Of a DNA stretch of 64,000 bases, positions 1 to 7,335 are shown piece by piece. Source of the DNA: Luteimonas kalidii (lineage in GTDB: Bacteria; Pseudomonadota; Gammaproteobacteria; Xanthomonadales; Xanthomonadaceae); NCBI RefSeq assembly GCF_029887935.1, contig NZ_JARXRO010000020.1:167588-231587 (forward strand), read 5' to 3'. Position 1 is the first letter of the stretch, and each line of letters starts with the position of its first letter. The notes below the pieces were generated by a model. That model was not told the origin of the DNA and did no database searches. It saw nothing but the letters and a program-made list of their open reading frames with translations. Both the position numbers and the translations under genes were made by a program.

Positions 1-1
1 A

Positions 2-136
2 GGCGTCAAGACCGACGTCTCCGATGCGCGCGTGAGCGCGGAATTCGTCGAACGCCACATCCAGATCGGCATCGAGGCGCTCCGCCTGATCCGCCGCCAC
101 GGCAAATCGGTGCGGCACCTGCGGTTCGACGAATAA
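2..136 (+). CDS. C-terminal fragment of an unidentified protein
   Basis: The window opens inside a reading frame that runs for 44 residues to a TAA at 134-136. The visible tail is charged and helical-looking, with segments such as VSAEFVERHIQIGIEALR and ending HLRFDE. Nothing in this short piece identifies a family, and the start lies outside the window. GC-rich codon use matches its neighbours. It is followed by a REP-rich gap, so it probably ends its transcription unit. Confidence 0.6.
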   Translation, partial: GVKTDVSDARVSAEFVERHIQIGIEALRLIRRHGKSVRHLRFDE

Positions 137-262
137 CCGCGCCGCGGCGCGCACGGCGTGCGTCTGCCGCCCGCTACCGCATGCGCGCGCTCGGCCTCGT
201 CCGGGCGAGGCAATGCGACGCCTTCCCGACGCCGAAGCGTCCGGAATTCCGAGGCATCGACC

Positions 263-572
263 CGTAGCCCGGGTAAGCGAAGCGCACCGGGACCTCGCGA
301 TCGCGACCGCCGCCGCGGTGTTCCCGGTCGCCCGTACCCGCGGATGCAGCAATTCCGGATGGGTCATCCCCGGATGCGGCCTGCGGCCTTATCCGGGCTA
401 CGCGGTGCGCTTCCCGGCACGGATGTATCCCGGATCGCCAGGCGTCGGTCGTAGCCCGGGTAAGCGAAGCGCACCCGGGGCCCCGCGCGACCCGGACCGT
501 TGCGCGCTCCCGATCGCGCGCATCTGCGGATGCGGCACTTCCGGATGCGGCCTCTGGCCTCGTCCGGGCGAC
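263..572. repeat. REP/BIME cluster, alternating type A and type B units
   Basis: Four palindromic units lie between the first gene fragment and the DUF924 gene. Type A, beginning GTAGCCCGGGTAAGCGAAGC on the plus strand, occurs at 263-292 and 450-480. Type B, whose minus-strand form begins GTAGCCCGGATAAGG, occurs at 368-402, and a degraded copy lies at about 541-572. The orientation alternates plus/minus, as in bacterial interspersed mosaic elements, and each unit starts with the GTAG foot typical of RAYT-mobilised REPs. The same two types surround the RAYT gene at 11404-11904. The rest of the 137-620 gap shows no convincing gene. Confidence 0.85.
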
Positions 573-620
573 GCGACCGGAGCGCTTCGCACTGCGTATG
601 GTCGCGGCTATCATCCGCCC

Positions 621-1166
621 ATGGACAACACACACGAGATCGGCCAGGTCATCGAGTTCTGGCGCGCGTCCGGCTACGAGCGCTGGTTCAACGGCGGCGA
701 TGCGTTCGATGCCCAGTGCGGTGAGCGCTTCACCGACCTGCACCTGGCCGCGGCACGCCGCGAGTGCGAGACCTGGATGGACAGTCCCGACGGCGCGCTG
801 GCGCTGCTGATCCTGCTCGACCAGATCCCGCGCAATGTCTACCGCGGCAGCGGCCACGCCTTCGCCACCGATGCGCTGGCGCTGCACTATGCGCGGCGCG
901 CGCTCGACGCCGGCCTCGACCGCGAAGTGGATGCGGACCTTCGCGCGTTCATGTACATGCCGTTCGAACACTCCGAGGCGCTGGCCGACCAGCAGCGCGC
1001 GGTGTCGCTGTTCGAGGCGCTGGGCGACGCACAGTACCTGCAGTACGCGCAGGCGCACCTGGAGGTGATCGAACGCTTCGGCCGCTTCCCGCACCGCAAC
1101 CGCGCGCTGGGTCGCGACAGCACCGCCGACGAGCAGGCCTGGCTGGACGCGGGCGGCGGCTTCTGA
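621..1166 (+). CDS. DUF924 family protein
   Basis: A 181-residue protein matching the DUF924 family (small soluble helical proteins of unknown biochemical role). Characteristic segments are visible: IEFWRASGYERWF near the N-terminus, LALLILLDQIPRNVYRG in the middle, and FMYMPFEHSEALADQ, followed by HLEVIERFGRFPHRNRALGR. The start at 621 was chosen because homology begins there, although the frame is open further upstream through the REP region. A TATCAT hexamer at 609-614 ends only six bases before the ATG, so the message may be leaderless or start very close to the codon. It stands alone, convergent with the glutaredoxin-rhodanese gene 28 bases downstream. Confidence 0.88.
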   Translation: MDNTHEIGQVIEFWRASGYERWFNGGDAFDAQCGERFTDLHLAAARRECETWMDSPDGALALLILLDQIPRNVYRGSGHAFATDALALHYARRALDAGLDREVDADLRAFMYMPFEHSEALADQQRAVSLFEALGDAQYLQYAQAHLEVIERFGRFPHRNRALGRDSTADEQAWLDAGGGF

Positions 1167-1194
1167 GCCACCGCCCGCGGGCGGGCGCCTGCGC

Positions 1195-2121
1195 TCAGTA
1201 CTTCGGGATCGACGCGTCCACCGTGTCCGACCACGCCGCGATGCCACCCTCGACGTTGAACACATTGCGGAAGCCGAGCGCGCGGAACTCCTCGGCCGCC
1301 TGACCGCTGCGGCCGCCGCCGTGGCACAGGAACGCGATCGCGGTGTCCTTCGGCAGCGCCTCGATCGCGCCGCGGCCCTCGTCGAAGGTGCGATAGGCCA
1401 CCGGCACGGAGGCGATCGCGCGTTCCTCGGGCGGGCGCACGTCGACCAGCATCACCTCGCCGGTGCGCACCTTGGCGTCGGCTTCGGCGGGCGTCAGCGT
1501 GCCCACCGGGCCCGGCGCGTTCGGGTTGTCGATCACCAGGCCCTTGCCGCGCATGTCGTCGGCGAAATCAATGGTCAGCCCCTCGGCGCGGCGCGCGCCG
1601 GCGACGTCGAACTGGACCCGCACGCCGTCCACGTCGACCGCGATCGCATCGGCATCGGCCGGGCCGAGGTTGAGGCGGGTGCGGTAGCCGCGGTCGACCT
1701 CCACCTGCAGCGCCACTTCGCCGCCGGCATCGTCGATCGCCTGGCGGATCATCTTCAGCGCCGCCGGGGTGATGGTGATCGACGGCGGGGTGCGGTCCGG
1801 CGCGGGCAGGCCGAGCGCGGCGTGCAGTTCGCCGCTGTTGACCATCTGGCCGATGATGTCGCTGCCGCCGACCAGCTCGCCGTCGATGTACAGCTGCGGG
1901 ATGGTCGGCCAGTCGCCGTAGGCCTTGATGCCTTCGCGGATCTCGGGATCGGACAGCACGTCGATGTGGGCGTAATCGGCGCCCAGCGCATCGAGCGCGG
2001 AGACCGCCTTGGCCGAGAACCCGCACTGCGGCGCGCCCGGCGCGCCCTTCATGAACAGCACGGCGCGGTTGGACTGCAGCAGCGCGTCGATGCGGGCGCG
2101 CACGGCGGGGTCGAGGGACAT
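1195..2121 (-). CDS. grxD: Monothiol glutaredoxin Grx4 fused to a cysteine-less A-type-like domain and a rhodanese domain
   Basis: A 308-residue three-part protein. Residues 1-105 form a monothiol glutaredoxin with the CGFS active site at C33 and the WPTIPQLYIDGELVGG glutathione-binding segment; such proteins bind and transfer [2Fe-2S] clusters. Residues about 112-195 resemble an IscA/HesB A-type carrier (ITPAALKMIRQAI, then GLTIDFADD and NPNAPGPV), but the ligand cysteines of IscA are absent. Residues about 205-308 are a rhodanese domain with a CHGGGRS loop around C266. AGGA lies about eight bases before the ATG. Role in iron-sulphur or sulphur trafficking is inferred from the domains. The symbol is for the Grx part only. 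Confidence 0.9.
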   Translation of the reverse strand: MSLDPAVRARIDALLQSNRAVLFMKGAPGAPQCGFSAKAVSALDALGADYAHIDVLSDPEIREGIKAYGDWPTIPQLYIDGELVGGSDIIGQMVNSGELHAALGLPAPDRTPPSITITPAALKMIRQAIDDAGGEVALQVEVDRGYRTRLNLGPADADAIAVDVDGVRVQFDVAGARRAEGLTIDFADDMRGKGLVIDNPNAPGPVGTLTPAEADAKVRTGEVMLVDVRPPEERAIASVPVAYRTFDEGRGAIEALPKDTAIAFLCHGGGRSGQAAEEFRALGFRNVFNVEGGIAAWSDTVDASIPKY

Positions 2122-2228
2122 GGGGGAATCCTGCGGAAAACGGGGCCTGCCATGGTACCGCGATCGTCCGCAGGCGGCCCGGAACGCAGCGGTGCGCGGA
2201 CCGTCGCGCAGGCGGCGATGGCATCATC

Positions 2229-3014
2229 GTGCCGATGCACGCACCCCACCGCCCACCCCGCCATCCCCGCGCCTGGCTACCGTTGCTGCTGCTCTCGCAG
2301 GCGGTGGTGGCGTGGCTGTGGTGGCGCTGGGGCTGGCCGGTCGGGTTGCCGGTCATGCTGGCGACCCATGCGGTCGCCTGGTGGGGCGTGCTGGCGCCCA
2401 ATGCGGCGCTGTACGGGCCGGTGCTGTCGCGGCTGTCCGCGGATGAACGCCAGGTCTGGCTGACCATCGACGACGGCCCTTCGGACGACACCCTGCCGAT
2501 CCTCGACCTGCTCGACGCGCACGGCGCCAGGGCCACGTTCTTCCTCGTCGGCGACCGCGCGCAGGCGCGGCCCGACCTGGTGCGCGAGATCGCAAGCCGC
2601 GGCCACGGCATCGCCAACCACAGCCTGACCCATCCGCAGGCCCGGTTCTGGGCACTGGGACCGCGGCGCATGCGCGCGGAGATCGAAGGCTGCCAGCGCC
2701 AGCTGCAGGCGATCACCGGCGCCGCGCCGCGCTGGTTCCGGGCGGTGGTGGGGCATGCCAATCCGTTCGTGTCCACGCCCCTGCGCGATGCGGGACTGGC
2801 GCGCGTGGGCTGGAACGCGCGCGGTTTCGACGCGGTCGAGCGCGATGTCGGGCGCGTGGTGAGCAGGATCGAGCACGACCTCGCGCCCGGCGCGATCGTG
2901 CTGCTGCACGAGGGCGCGCCGCATGGCCGCAGCGTCGAGATGATCGCCGCGGTCCTGGCGCGCCTCGAGGCGCTGGGGTATCGCGCGGTGGTGCCGGAAC
3001 CGGGGACGGCGTAG
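2229..3014 (+). CDS. Polysaccharide deacetylase (NodB homology) membrane protein
   Basis: A 261-residue protein, or 259 if it starts at the in-frame ATG at 2235 rather than the GTG at 2229. The N-terminal 65 residues carry two hydrophobic segments and probably anchor it in the inner membrane. The NodB domain follows: motif 1 TIDDGPSDD supplies the catalytic base and first metal ligand, motif 2 HSLTHP supplies the two metal histidines, and IVLLHEGAPHGRS near the end supplies the motif 5 histidine. The usual RxPxG motif is replaced by WFRAVVGHANP, so the substrate may be unusual. The family removes N- or O-acetyl groups from chitin-like polymers, peptidoglycan or lipid-linked sugars. It is divergent from the glutaredoxin gene. 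Confidence 0.88.
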   Translation: MPMHAPHRPPRHPRAWLPLLLLSQAVVAWLWWRWGWPVGLPVMLATHAVAWWGVLAPNAALYGPVLSRLSADERQVWLTIDDGPSDDTLPILDLLDAHGARATFFLVGDRAQARPDLVREIASRGHGIANHSLTHPQARFWALGPRRMRAEIEGCQRQLQAITGAAPRWFRAVVGHANPFVSTPLRDAGLARVGWNARGFDAVERDVGRVVSRIEHDLAPGAIVLLHEGAPHGRSVEMIAAVLARLEALGYRAVVPEPGTA

Positions 3015-3269
3015 CGCGCGGAGCGAAAACCGGAACAAGATCCGGGATCGGCATCCGGAAAGTCCAGCGCATGGTCGCCTGTGTGCCGGGGGCACAGTGA
3101 TGCGGTTGTCCTGGTGGAGAGAACCGCACCACGCGATCGAGGTCGCCGCGGACTCACACCGGAAACCGGCGTCGAGCGTCGTCCATCCGTGCGGATAGCA
3201 GCAGGAACATTCCGCAGGCTCGGCTCACAGCCTTGCGATTCGACGAGGCCGATACCCGACCCGTCCGCG
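3015..3269. other. Intergenic region without a recognised gene
   Basis: About 255 bases separate the convergent deacetylase and methyltransferase genes. Open frames here lack family similarity and appear to be shadows. No clear hairpin with a T-run was seen. Confidence 0.5.
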
Positions 3270-3965
3270 TCACGCCTTGCGCGCGACCACCAGCCAGTTG
3301 TTGAACGGCGTGTTGCCGAACCAGGGCCGGATGTCGGCCGCCAGGCCCGCGGCATCGAGCCGTGCGCGCAGGTCCTCGACCGCCGGATAGTGCTTCGGCC
3401 GGTCCGGCATCCAGCCAGTCAGCGCGGCGAAGCGGTCGCCGGCGCGGGTGCGGCGGATGCGCGCGCTGCCGTCGTCGAGCGCGGCGCGCATCACCAGCAC
3501 GGCGCCGGGCGCGAGCATCGCGGTCGCCGCGTCCAGCAGCGTCGCCTGCTGGTCGCGGGTGAGGAACTGCAGCACGTCCAGGATCGCGACGCTGCCCCGG
3601 TGCGGCGGGTAGCCTGCGGCCAGGTCGACCACGTCGAAGCGCACATCGGCCAGCGCCGCACGCGCGGCGATGCGGCGCGCGCGTTCGATCTTGGGCGCAT
3701 CGATGTCCACGCCCAGGTAGTCCGTGCGCTGGCCCTCGCGGCGCAGCGCGTGCGCCAGCAGGCCCAGGCCGCAGCCCAGGTCCAGCAGCGGCGCGTCCAC
3801 CCCGCGCAGCGCATCGAGCACGCCGGGATACAGCGGGTCGGTGCGCAGCTTGGTCAGCGTGTAGTAGTAGTCGTAGCGGTTGCCCAGGGTGCGCTCGGGC
3901 AGGAAGGCGCGGGCGATGCCCTGCGCGGCGGCGGCTTCCATGGGCCGCGGGACGGGTCCGTTCAT
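3270..3965 (-). CDS. Class I SAM-dependent methyltransferase
   Basis: A 231-residue protein with the Rossmann-fold SAM-binding motif I LLDLGCGLGLLAHAL near residues 60-75, an acidic loop after strand 2 (YLGVDIDAPKIERA), and motif post I around DVRFDVVDLA. The substrate cannot be read from the sequence. An early conserved segment, NRYDYYYTLTKLRTDPLYP, suggests a small-molecule or lipid methyltransferase. The ATG at 3963-3965 overlaps the TGA of the upstream SGNH hydrolase (ATGA), so the two are very likely translationally coupled. This is why 3965 was preferred over the longer frame reaching 4013. It is the last gene of a three-gene minus-strand operon. Confidence 0.88.
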   Translation of the reverse strand: MNGPVPRPMEAAAAQGIARAFLPERTLGNRYDYYYTLTKLRTDPLYPGVLDALRGVDAPLLDLGCGLGLLAHALRREGQRTDYLGVDIDAPKIERARRIAARAALADVRFDVVDLAAGYPPHRGSVAILDVLQFLTRDQQATLLDAATAMLAPGAVLVMRAALDDGSARIRRTRAGDRFAALTGWMPDRPKHYPAVEDLRARLDAAGLAADIRPWFGNTPFNNWLVVARKA

Positions 3966-4579
3966 GGCGGCGACAGTAACCGACGCGCGACCGGCAGCGC
4001 CAGCCGCGTCCACTGCGCGTACATGGCGGCGGAGGGATGCAGGCCGTCGTCGGCCAGCATCGGCACCTCGCCCCCCTGCGCGCGGCTGGCCGCGGTGATG
4101 TCGACGAAGGCGATGCCGCGCGCGTCGCAGGCCGCCTGCGCGGCGGCGTTGAAGGCGTCGAGCTCGCGCGCGATCTGCGCCCGGTCGCGGCCGGACTGGA
4201 TCGCGAACGGGGTCACGCCCCAGTCCGGGATCGACAGCACCAGCGCACGCCCCGGACGTCCGCCGGCCAGGGCGACGGCGCGCACGAGCAGGGCATCGAA
4301 CTGCGCGCGGTATTCCGCCACGTCGCGGCCGCGGTACTGGTTGTTGACGCCGACCAGCAACGAGACCAGGTCGAAGCCGGCAGGCGGATCCGCCGCGTCG
4401 ATCGCGGCCGACAGCTCGTCGGTGGTCCAGCCGGTGGCGGCGATGATGTCGGGGTCATCCAGCGCCAGGCCATCGGCACGCAGCGCGCGCGCCAGCTGCA
4501 CCGGCCAGCGCCCGTCGGCGTCGATGCCTTCGCCGATGGTGTAGCTGTCGCCCAGGGCGAGGTAGCGCACCCGCGTCAC
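3962..4579 (-). CDS. SGNH/GDSL-type hydrolase
   Basis: A 205-residue SGNH-fold esterase or lipase. Block I is YLALGDSYTIGEG, with the nucleophile serine in GDSY. Block III is LLVGVNNQYRG, with the oxyanion asparagine. Block V is LADDGLHPS, with the catalytic aspartate and histidine. No signal peptide is visible, so it is probably cytoplasmic. It starts with GTG at 4577-4579, and that GTG overlaps the TGA of the upstream aminotransferase (GTGA). Its own stop overlaps the methyltransferase start. The four-base overlaps at both ends argue for a coupled operon, though no shared pathway is evident. The substrate is unknown; the family includes thioesterases, phospholipases and carbohydrate esterases. 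Confidence 0.9.
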   Translation of the reverse strand: MTRVRYLALGDSYTIGEGIDADGRWPVQLARALRADGLALDDPDIIAATGWTTDELSAAIDAADPPAGFDLVSLLVGVNNQYRGRDVAEYRAQFDALLVRAVALAGGRPGRALVLSIPDWGVTPFAIQSGRDRAQIARELDAFNAAAQAACDARGIAFVDITAASRAQGGEVPMLADDGLHPSAAMYAQWTRLALPVARRLLSPP

Positions 4580-5844
4580 GCCGCGGGCCGGGCCTTCTTC
4601 TTCATCGGCACCACCTTGGCGTGGGCCTGCGCGCGGCGGTCGAGCACCCGGTCGATGCGCGCGAACACCTCGCGCACCACGTCGGGCTGCGGCAGCAGGG
4701 TGACCCGGAAGTGGTTGCGATAGGGCACGTTGAAGCTGGCGCCCGGCACGATCAGCACGTCCTCGCTCTCGAGCATCTCCAGCGCGAAGCCGTGGTCGTC
4801 GAAGTTCTGCGCGGCGTCGCCGACCACGCCGGGGAAGGCGTACAGCGCGCCGGCCGGAGACGCCAGCTCCAGGTGCGGGCTGGCGGCGCAGGCCTCGATC
4901 ACCGCGCGGCGGGTCTCGTACAGCCGGCCACCCGGGCGGCACAGCGGGGTGATGGTGTCGGCGCCGGTGAGCGCGGCCTCGATCGCGAACTGGCCCGGCA
5001 CGTTGGCGCACAGGCGCAGCGCGCCGAGCAGGTCCATCGCGTGGCGGAACTCGGTGCTGCGCTTCGGATCGCCCGACAGCACCGCCCAGCCCACGCGCCA
5101 GCCGCAGGCGCGATGCACCTTGGACAGGCCGCCGAACGACAGGCACGGCGCGTCGCCGGCGATCGGCGCCACCGGAACGAAGGTGTTGTCGTCGTAGAGG
5201 ATGCTGTCGTAGATCTCGTCGCACAGCAGCAGCAGGTTGTGCCGGGTGGCGATCGCGACGATGCGCTCGAGCAGCTCGCGCGGATAGTTGGCGCCGGTCG
5301 GGTTGTTCGGGTTGATCAGCACGATCGCGCGCGTGCGCGCGGACACCAGCGCTTCCAGCTCCACCGGGTCGGGCAGGAAGCCGTTGCCTTCGCGGCACTG
5401 GTAGAACACCGGGCGGCCGTCGTTGAGGATCGTGGCGGCCGACCACAGCGGGTAGTCGGGCGAGGGCACCAGCACCTCGTCGCCGGGGTTGAGCAGCGCG
5501 CGCAGCGAGATGTCGATCAGTTCGCTGACGCCGTTACCCACGAACACGCGTTCGGGCGAGGCGTGCGGCGTGCCGCGCGCGACGTGGTGCGCGGCGATCG
5601 CTTCGCGCGCCTCCGGCAGGCCCTGCTGGTGGGTGTAGGGATCGGTGCGGTGGATGTGGTCGGCGATCGCGCGCTGCAGATGCTCCGGCGCGCGGAACCC
5701 GAACGCCCCCGGGTTGCCGATGTTGAGCTTGATCAGGCTGCGGCCCTGGGTCTCCAGCTCGCGTGCGCGCCGGGCGAGCTCGCCGCGGATCTCGTAGCGC
5801 ACTTCGGACAGGCGTTCGCGGACGGGCAGGCTGGGCAGTGACAT
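4576..5844 (-). CDS. alaA: Pyridoxal-phosphate aminotransferase, AlaA-like (alanine/glutamate-pyruvate)
   Basis: A 422-residue class I/II aminotransferase. The N-terminal part contains LIKLNIGNPGAFGFRAPEHL, the cofactor region contains VLINPNNPTGANYP, the tyrosine/aspartate region reads CDEIYDSILYD, and the Schiff-base lysine sits in CLSFGGLSKVHRACGWRVGW. The arrangement and the GNPG start match AlaA (YfbQ), which makes alanine from pyruvate and glutamate. The protein has a lysine-rich C-terminal tail (VVPMKKKARPAA). The start at 5844 (MSLPSLPVRERL) fits family alignments, although the frame stays open beyond it. It is the first gene of a coupled operon with the SGNH hydrolase and methyltransferase and is divergent from rsgA. 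The exact substrate assignment is by similarity only. Confidence 0.88.
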   Translation of the reverse strand: MSLPSLPVRERLSEVRYEIRGELARRARELETQGRSLIKLNIGNPGAFGFRAPEHLQRAIADHIHRTDPYTHQQGLPEAREAIAAHHVARGTPHASPERVFVGNGVSELIDISLRALLNPGDEVLVPSPDYPLWSAATILNDGRPVFYQCREGNGFLPDPVELEALVSARTRAIVLINPNNPTGANYPRELLERIVAIATRHNLLLLCDEIYDSILYDDNTFVPVAPIAGDAPCLSFGGLSKVHRACGWRVGWAVLSGDPKRSTEFRHAMDLLGALRLCANVPGQFAIEAALTGADTITPLCRPGGRLYETRRAVIEACAASPHLELASPAGALYAFPGVVGDAAQNFDDHGFALEMLESEDVLIVPGASFNVPYRNHFRVTLLPQPDVVREVFARIDRVLDRRAQAHAKVVPMKKKARPAA

Positions 5845-6023
5845 CGGAGCGGCGGCGGGGCGGCGGGAGGCCGCGAAACTCCGGATCATACGCCTGTGCC
5901 ACGCGCCCGCACGCCGGCGTGGAGGCGCGCGTTGGCCCGCAACCGTGACCGGCTGCGCGGCCGCGGCTGCCGGACCTGCGCGGCAGCGGCGATCCCGAAA
6001 CGGGCGCACGCGCCCGCAGGCCC

Positions 6024-6029
6024 TAGAAT
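6024..6029 (+). promoter_or_regulatory. TAGAAT -10-like hexamer upstream of rsgA
   Basis: CTAGAATC lies just before the rsgA start region. The same CTAGAATC string precedes maeB (8779) and aceE (18197), suggesting a shared house-keeping -10 element. No good -35 match was recognised. Confidence 0.4.
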
Positions 6030-6058
6030 CCCCGCATGCCGATCCCGCCCGCCCGCGC

Positions 6059-7324
6059 TTGATCCCCGCCGCCAACGCGCTGCGCGCGATCGGCTGGCCC
6101 TGTGTCGGCGCGCCTGGGCCGGGGCCGTGGGCCGACGCGATGGCGGCGCACCCGCAGGCGCGACCGGCGCGGGTGGTGGAGCAGCACCGCTCCGGCTACG
6201 TGGTTGCCGATGCAACCGACCACGCCTTCACCGTCGAGTCGCCGCCGGAGTGGCAGCGCCCGCCCGGCTACAAGCGTGGCAAGGTGGCGCCGGAGGATCG
6301 CGCGGTGGTCGGCGACTGGGTGCTGGTCGAGGACGGCAGGCGGATCGTCGCCCTGCTGCCGCGACGCAGCGCGATCAAGCGCGGGGCCGCCGGCGAACAC
6401 TACCGGCAGCAGCTGATCGCCGCGAACATCGACACCGTGCTGATCGTGTGCGGGCTCGACGGCGACTTCAATCCGCGCCGGATCGAGCGCTACCTGCTGC
6501 TGGTGCAGGCCGAGGGCGTGACCCCGGTGGTGGTGCTGACCAAGGCCGACCGCCCCGGCGTGGACGTGGCCGCGGCGCGCGCCGGGCTGGCGGCGATCGA
6601 CCTGCCGCCGCCCGCAGCCGCCGACGCGGACGGTGCCCCCGACACGCCCGACCCGGCGCAGGATCCACCGCGGCAGGTCGAGGCGACGGGCTCCGCGTCT
6701 TCCGGCGCAAGCTCCGCGGGCGTCGCCGTCGTCGCGGTCAACGCGCGCGACCCGGCCAGCGTCGCCGCGCTGGACCGCTTCCTGCCGCCCGGCGCGACCG
6801 CGGTGCTCGTCGGCAGTTCGGGCGCGGGCAAGTCGACCCTGACCAACTCGCTGCTCGGCATCGAGCGGATGAAGACCGCCGAAGTCCGCGAACACGACGC
6901 GCGCGGCCGCCACACCACGACCTTCCGCGCGCTGATCGCGCTGCCGTCGGGCGCCTGCCTGATCGATACCCCGGGCATGCGCGAACTCAAGCCCACCGGC
7001 GAGGAGACGCTGGCCGACGGCGGCTTCGGCGACATCGAGGCGCTGGCCGCGCAGTGCCGCTTCCGCGACTGCGCGCACCTGAAGGAGCCGGGCTGCGCGG
7101 TGCGCGCCGCCGTCGAATCCGGCGCGCTGGACGCCGGGCGCCTGGCCAACTACCTCAAGCTGCGCGACGAGGTGGCCGGCGCCGCGGACCGCCTGGCCTC
7201 GCGCGTGGCCCAGCAGGCCGATGCGAAGGGCTCGTCTGGCAAGCGCCCGGGCGCGGGCGCACGCGGTCCCGGCGGCAGGCCGCCCACCCGGCCTCCGGGC
7301 GGCGGCAGCGGGCGCCGCGGCTGA
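6059..7324 (+). CDS. rsgA: Small ribosomal subunit biogenesis GTPase RsgA
   Basis: A circularly permuted GTPase that acts late in 30S assembly. The N-terminal OB-fold contains ARVVEQHRSGYVVAD. The GTPase motifs come in permuted order: G4 VVLTKADRP, then G1 LVGSSGAGKSTLTNS, then G3 LIDTPGMREL. The C-terminal zinc knuckle reads CRFRDCAHLKEPGC. The TTG at 6059 is the likely start because family similarity (ALRAIGWP) begins directly after it. An eight-codon frame starting at the ATG at 6036 ends with TGA at 6060-6062, overlapping that TTG. An Ala/Pro/Asp-rich insertion of about 40 residues follows G4, and the C-terminal tail is Gly/Pro/Arg-rich. It stops 11 bases before the DUF1704 gene. Confidence 0.9.
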   Translation: MIPAANALRAIGWPCVGAPGPGPWADAMAAHPQARPARVVEQHRSGYVVADATDHAFTVESPPEWQRPPGYKRGKVAPEDRAVVGDWVLVEDGRRIVALLPRRSAIKRGAAGEHYRQQLIAANIDTVLIVCGLDGDFNPRRIERYLLLVQAEGVTPVVVLTKADRPGVDVAAARAGLAAIDLPPPAAADADGAPDTPDPAQDPPRQVEATGSASSGASSAGVAVVAVNARDPASVAALDRFLPPGATAVLVGSSGAGKSTLTNSLLGIERMKTAEVREHDARGRHTTTFRALIALPSGACLIDTPGMRELKPTGEETLADGGFGDIEALAAQCRFRDCAHLKEPGCAVRAAVESGALDAGRLANYLKLRDEVAGAADRLASRVAQQADAKGSSGKRPGAGARGPGGRPPTRPPGGGSGRRG

Positions 7325-7335
7325 GGGGAGGCGGG

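Noticed and set aside
213-620. Extended N-terminus of the DUF924 protein through the REP region
   Set aside because: The open frame there translates REP palindromes (Arg/Pro/Gly-rich) and lacks family similarity; the start at 621 matches the domain.
6036-6062. Definite frameshift in rsgA
   Set aside because: A short upstream frame overlaps the TTG start, but the main frame is complete from just before the first conserved residues. A frameshift cannot be claimed from sequence alone.
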